From assembly GCA_963840545.1 (NCBI GenBank), contig CAWIZE010000002.1, positions 496,001 to 560,000 of the forward strand: a stretch of 64,000 bases of DNA, written 5' to 3'. This stretch comes from JAKAWQ01 sp963840545 (GTDB lineage: Bacteria; Pseudomonadota; Alphaproteobacteria; Acetobacterales; Acetobacteraceae). Made by a program: the position numbers and the translations under genes. Positions 61,866 to 64,000 of the stretch are shown here, one piece after another; the stretch's first letter is position 1; each line of letters starts with the position of its first letter. The notes beneath the pieces are model-generated. The model was not told the DNA's origin, did no database searches, and was given only the letters and a program-made list of their open reading frames with translations.

Positions 61866-62737
61866 ACCCGGGCCAGCGCCTGCCTGCCGAACAGGCCGCG
61901 CGGGCGGATCAGCAGCACCAGGATCGTCACCAGGTAGGCCGTGACGTCGCTGAAGACGGTACTGACATAGAAGCCCAGCACCTCCTCCGTCACGCCGAGC
62001 AGCACGCCGCCGGCGACCGCCCCGGGGAGCGAGCCGAAGCCGCCCAGCGTCATCGCCGCGAAGCCCCGCACCAGCACCCACTCGCCCATGTCCGGCGTCA
62101 GCGGCACGATCATCGCCAGCATCACGCCCCCGGCGGCGGCCAGCGCGCCGCCCACGCCCCACATCATGCCATGGAAGAGCGGCACGTCGATGCCGACCAG
62201 CGCCGCGCCGCGCTCGGTCTGGAACACCGCGCGGATGACCCGCCCGAGCTTCGTCGCGCGGAAAAGCAGGAGCATAAGGGCAAACAGCACCAGCACCGCG
62301 GCGGTGATCACCAGCGCATCATTTGTCACCACCACCGGCCCGAGCATGATGGCGCCCTGCGGATAGGGCCGCGGCAGGTTCACGATCTCGCTGCCCCAGC
62401 GCAGCCGCGCCGCCCCCCGCAAGGCGTACCCCACCGCGAGCGCCATCGTCGCCAGGGCGAAATGCGGCGCCCGCATGATCGGCCGGAGCAGGAAACGCTG
62501 CACCAGGAAGCCGAGTGCGAAGAGAAGGACGAGCGCCAGGGCGAAGGCCGCGGCGAAGGGCAGGCCCGCGCCGACCAGCACGAAGCCCGCATAGGCGCCC
62601 GCCGTCGCCATGTCGCCATGGCCGAAATTCAGCACCGTCGTCGCCCGGTAGACCAATGTCATCGAGAGGGCGATCAGCGCATAGAGCATGCCGTTGGCGA
62701 TCCCGCTCACCACGAGCTGGGGCAGCATCGCGAGCAT
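61862..62737 (-). CDS. livH: Branched-chain amino acid ABC transporter permease LivH
   Basis: This 291-aa permease has LVVSGIANGMLYALIALSMT, VYRATTVLNFGHGDMATAGA (the LivH 'NFAHGD' motif) and the coupling loop LGRVIRAVFQTERGAALVGI, then MTLGGFGSLPGAVAGGVLLG. It follows livK by 8 nt and overlaps livM. Confidence 0.95.
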   Translation of the reverse strand: MLAMLPQLVVSGIANGMLYALIALSMTLVYRATTVLNFGHGDMATAGAYAGFVLVGAGLPFAAAFALALVLLFALGFLVQRFLLRPIMRAPHFALATMALAVGYALRGAARLRWGSEIVNLPRPYPQGAIMLGPVVVTNDALVITAAVLVLFALMLLLFRATKLGRVIRAVFQTERGAALVGIDVPLFHGMMWGVGGALAAAGGVMLAMIVPLTPDMGEWVLVRGFAAMTLGGFGSLPGAVAGGVLLGVTEEVLGFYVSTVFSDVTAYLVTILVLLIRPRGLFGRQALARV

Positions 62738-62745
62738 CGGGACGA

Positions 62746-63954
62746 CTACTCGCCGACGAGCGGCTTGCCCCAGGATCGGTAGATCGTCTCCTTGCCGTCG
62801 GCGTCGATCCCGATCGCGGGCATGGTCTCGGTGCCGACATGGTCGGTGGCGCTGAACGTCACCGTGTCGGCGAGCACGCCGGTCTGGAAGTGCTTGAGCG
62901 ATTCGACGGCGGCGATCCAGCTCTCGCGCGTCGGATCGGGGCCCGCCAGCGCGAATCCCTTGACCGCCACGATCGCGACCGGCACGCCGAAATAATAGAA
63001 ATTGGTCGGCACGCCGTTGGCCGGCAGCTCGCTCTTCGTCAGGTATTTGACGAAGATGTCGTGGAACTTCTTGAGCGGCCCCTGGCCGAGCGGCGCCTGG
63101 AACTGGTAGGGCTGGAAATAGACGCCGCGGACCGCCCCCGGCGTGCCGACATCATGCACCACCTGGTCGAAGTCGGCGCCGAGCGCGCCGACCACGGGAA
63201 TATGCATCCCGTACTCGTGCATCGCGCGGAGGAACACGATCAGCGCCTGCTGATAAAGGCAGCCCATCACCGCCTGCGCGCCGGAGGCCTTGATCCGCAG
63301 CACCTGCGCCGTCGCGTCGGTCGCGTCCATGTCGAGGATCGTGGTCGCGACCACCGTCCCGCCATGGCTCTTGATGTACGCCTCCGCCGGATCGCAATAG
63401 CCGCGCGCCCAGTCGTTGCTGTGCATCACCAGCGCGATCTTCGTCACCCCCGGCTTGCTCAGCGCGAAGGCGGCCATCGCATGGCCGGAGGCCGTGCCGT
63501 TGTAGTCGACGGCGAAGATGCCCGGACTGGTCGGGATCGCGATGTGCGGGTTGGCCGAGCTGCCCATCCACGGCACGCCGGTCTGCAGCAGCATCGGCTT
63601 GATCGCCATCGCCACGCCGCTGCACGGCTGGCCCATGATCATGAAGACCTTGTCCTCATAGATCAGCTTCTTCGCCGCGGCGATTCCCTGCGTCTCGTTG
63701 CAGGCGCTGTCGGCGAGGATGATGTCGAACTTGCGCCCGTTCACGCCGCCCTGGGCGTTGATGGAGCGAAGATAGGCCACCGGCCCGTAATCGAGCGGAT
63801 CGGCGGTCGAATCGACGCCCGAATAAGGCCCCAGCATGCCGATCTTGATCGTCGTCGCGGTGATGCCCTGCGTATTGCCGCCCGCCGAGGCCGCGGCAAT
63901 CGAGGCCAAGGAAATCCAGACAACGGAAAACAGGATCGCGTACGCCCGCCGCAT
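62746..63954 (-). CDS. Branched-chain amino acid-type ABC substrate-binding protein (LivK family)
   Basis: This 402-aa periplasmic binding protein has a signal peptide (AYAILFSVVWISLASIAAAS) and a Peripla_BP_6 domain: IKIGMLGPYSGVDSTADPLD, LRSINAQGGVNGRKFDIILA, DSACNETQGIAAAKKLIYED. The ligand could be a branched-chain amino acid, but this subfamily also binds amides, urea and aromatic acids. Next to a catabolic island a non-amino-acid ligand is possible. ATG at 63954 is preferred to GTG at 63975. The operon order is livK-H-M-G-F. Confidence 0.9.
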   Translation of the reverse strand: MRRAYAILFSVVWISLASIAAASAGGNTQGITATTIKIGMLGPYSGVDSTADPLDYGPVAYLRSINAQGGVNGRKFDIILADSACNETQGIAAAKKLIYEDKVFMIMGQPCSGVAMAIKPMLLQTGVPWMGSSANPHIAIPTSPGIFAVDYNGTASGHAMAAFALSKPGVTKIALVMHSNDWARGYCDPAEAYIKSHGGTVVATTILDMDATDATAQVLRIKASGAQAVMGCLYQQALIVFLRAMHEYGMHIPVVGALGADFDQVVHDVGTPGAVRGVYFQPYQFQAPLGQGPLKKFHDIFVKYLTKSELPANGVPTNFYYFGVPVAIVAVKGFALAGPDPTRESWIAAVESLKHFQTGVLADTVTFSATDHVGTETMPAIGIDADGKETIYRSWGKPLVGE

Positions 63955-64000
63955 GTTCGATTGCCCCCGCCGCACGCGCCGACTGCGTGCACTCGTGTCT

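Overview
The window is very GC-rich and densely coded, and its gene content points to an alphaproteobacterium of the Acetobacteraceae/Rhodospirillales type. The pointers are a fused shikimate kinase-dehydroquinate synthase, a fliL-fliM-DUF6468-motE flagellar operon, the bolA / J-domain / cobS / cobT block, DUF1192, TrcR (DUF1013), paired YdcH-like genes before purEK, and GGGGC-TCT-GCCCC palindromic repeats behind genes. The family-level placement is an inference from gene content; no rRNA or other marker is present.

Layout. 1-2.6 kb: the end of a WecA/MraY-like sugar-phosphate transferase and two small exported proteins. 2.7-12 kb: two flagellar operons, flgF-flgG-flgA-flgH on the minus strand and, divergently, fliL-fliM-DUF6468-motE-(1005-aa exported repeat protein) on the plus strand. 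12-23.3 kb: housekeeping genes (speD, speE, recX, an aminotransferase, a PDZ protein with a two-component system, mscL, aroKB, xerD, accA, a phosphoribosyltransferase). 23.4-29.4 kb: a visibly less GC-rich surface-sugar block (glycosyltransferase-like protein, MFS carrier, rfbF, rfbG, a 3,5-epimerase-like protein, an SDR reductase) that should make a CDP-linked 6-deoxyhexose. 29.5-48.7 kb: secA, argJ, a stress protein, a GNAT-Nudix fusion, thrC, lrp, bolA, cobST, purEK and small conserved alphaproteobacterial genes. 48.7-59 kb: a catabolic island with an NicX/M29-like metalloenzyme, an alpha/beta hydrolase, two paralogous DUF4286-like proteins, an FCD-GntR regulator, an enoyl-CoA hydratase, a MaoC dehydratase, a CaiB-type CoA transferase and a TRAP transporter. 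59.4-64 kb: a complete livK-H-M-G-F branched-chain amino acid (or amide) ABC operon.

The strongest unrecorded signal is in the catabolic island. Two promoters about 8.7 kb apart and pointing opposite ways, one before the NicX-like gene and one before the TRAP binding-protein gene, have the same build: TTGACC/T, 17-18 nt, TATTAG, and then a perfect TGTCGACA-centred palindrome overlapping the -10 end. This ties both transcription units to one repressor, most simply the FCD-GntR protein encoded between them. The TRAP unit also carries an 8-codon leader ORF behind a very strong ribosome-binding site.

Two patterns run across the whole window. First, at least five genes (the DUF6468 gene, the class III aminotransferase, the MFS carrier, the SDR reductase, cobT) are interrupted by reading-frame shifts that all have the same net sign (one base too many). 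This looks more like systematic sequence error than decay, but it must be resolved before these proteins are used. Second, short tandem duplications with 12-18 bp units recur at about ten unrelated places; inside genes they keep frame and add low-complexity loops.
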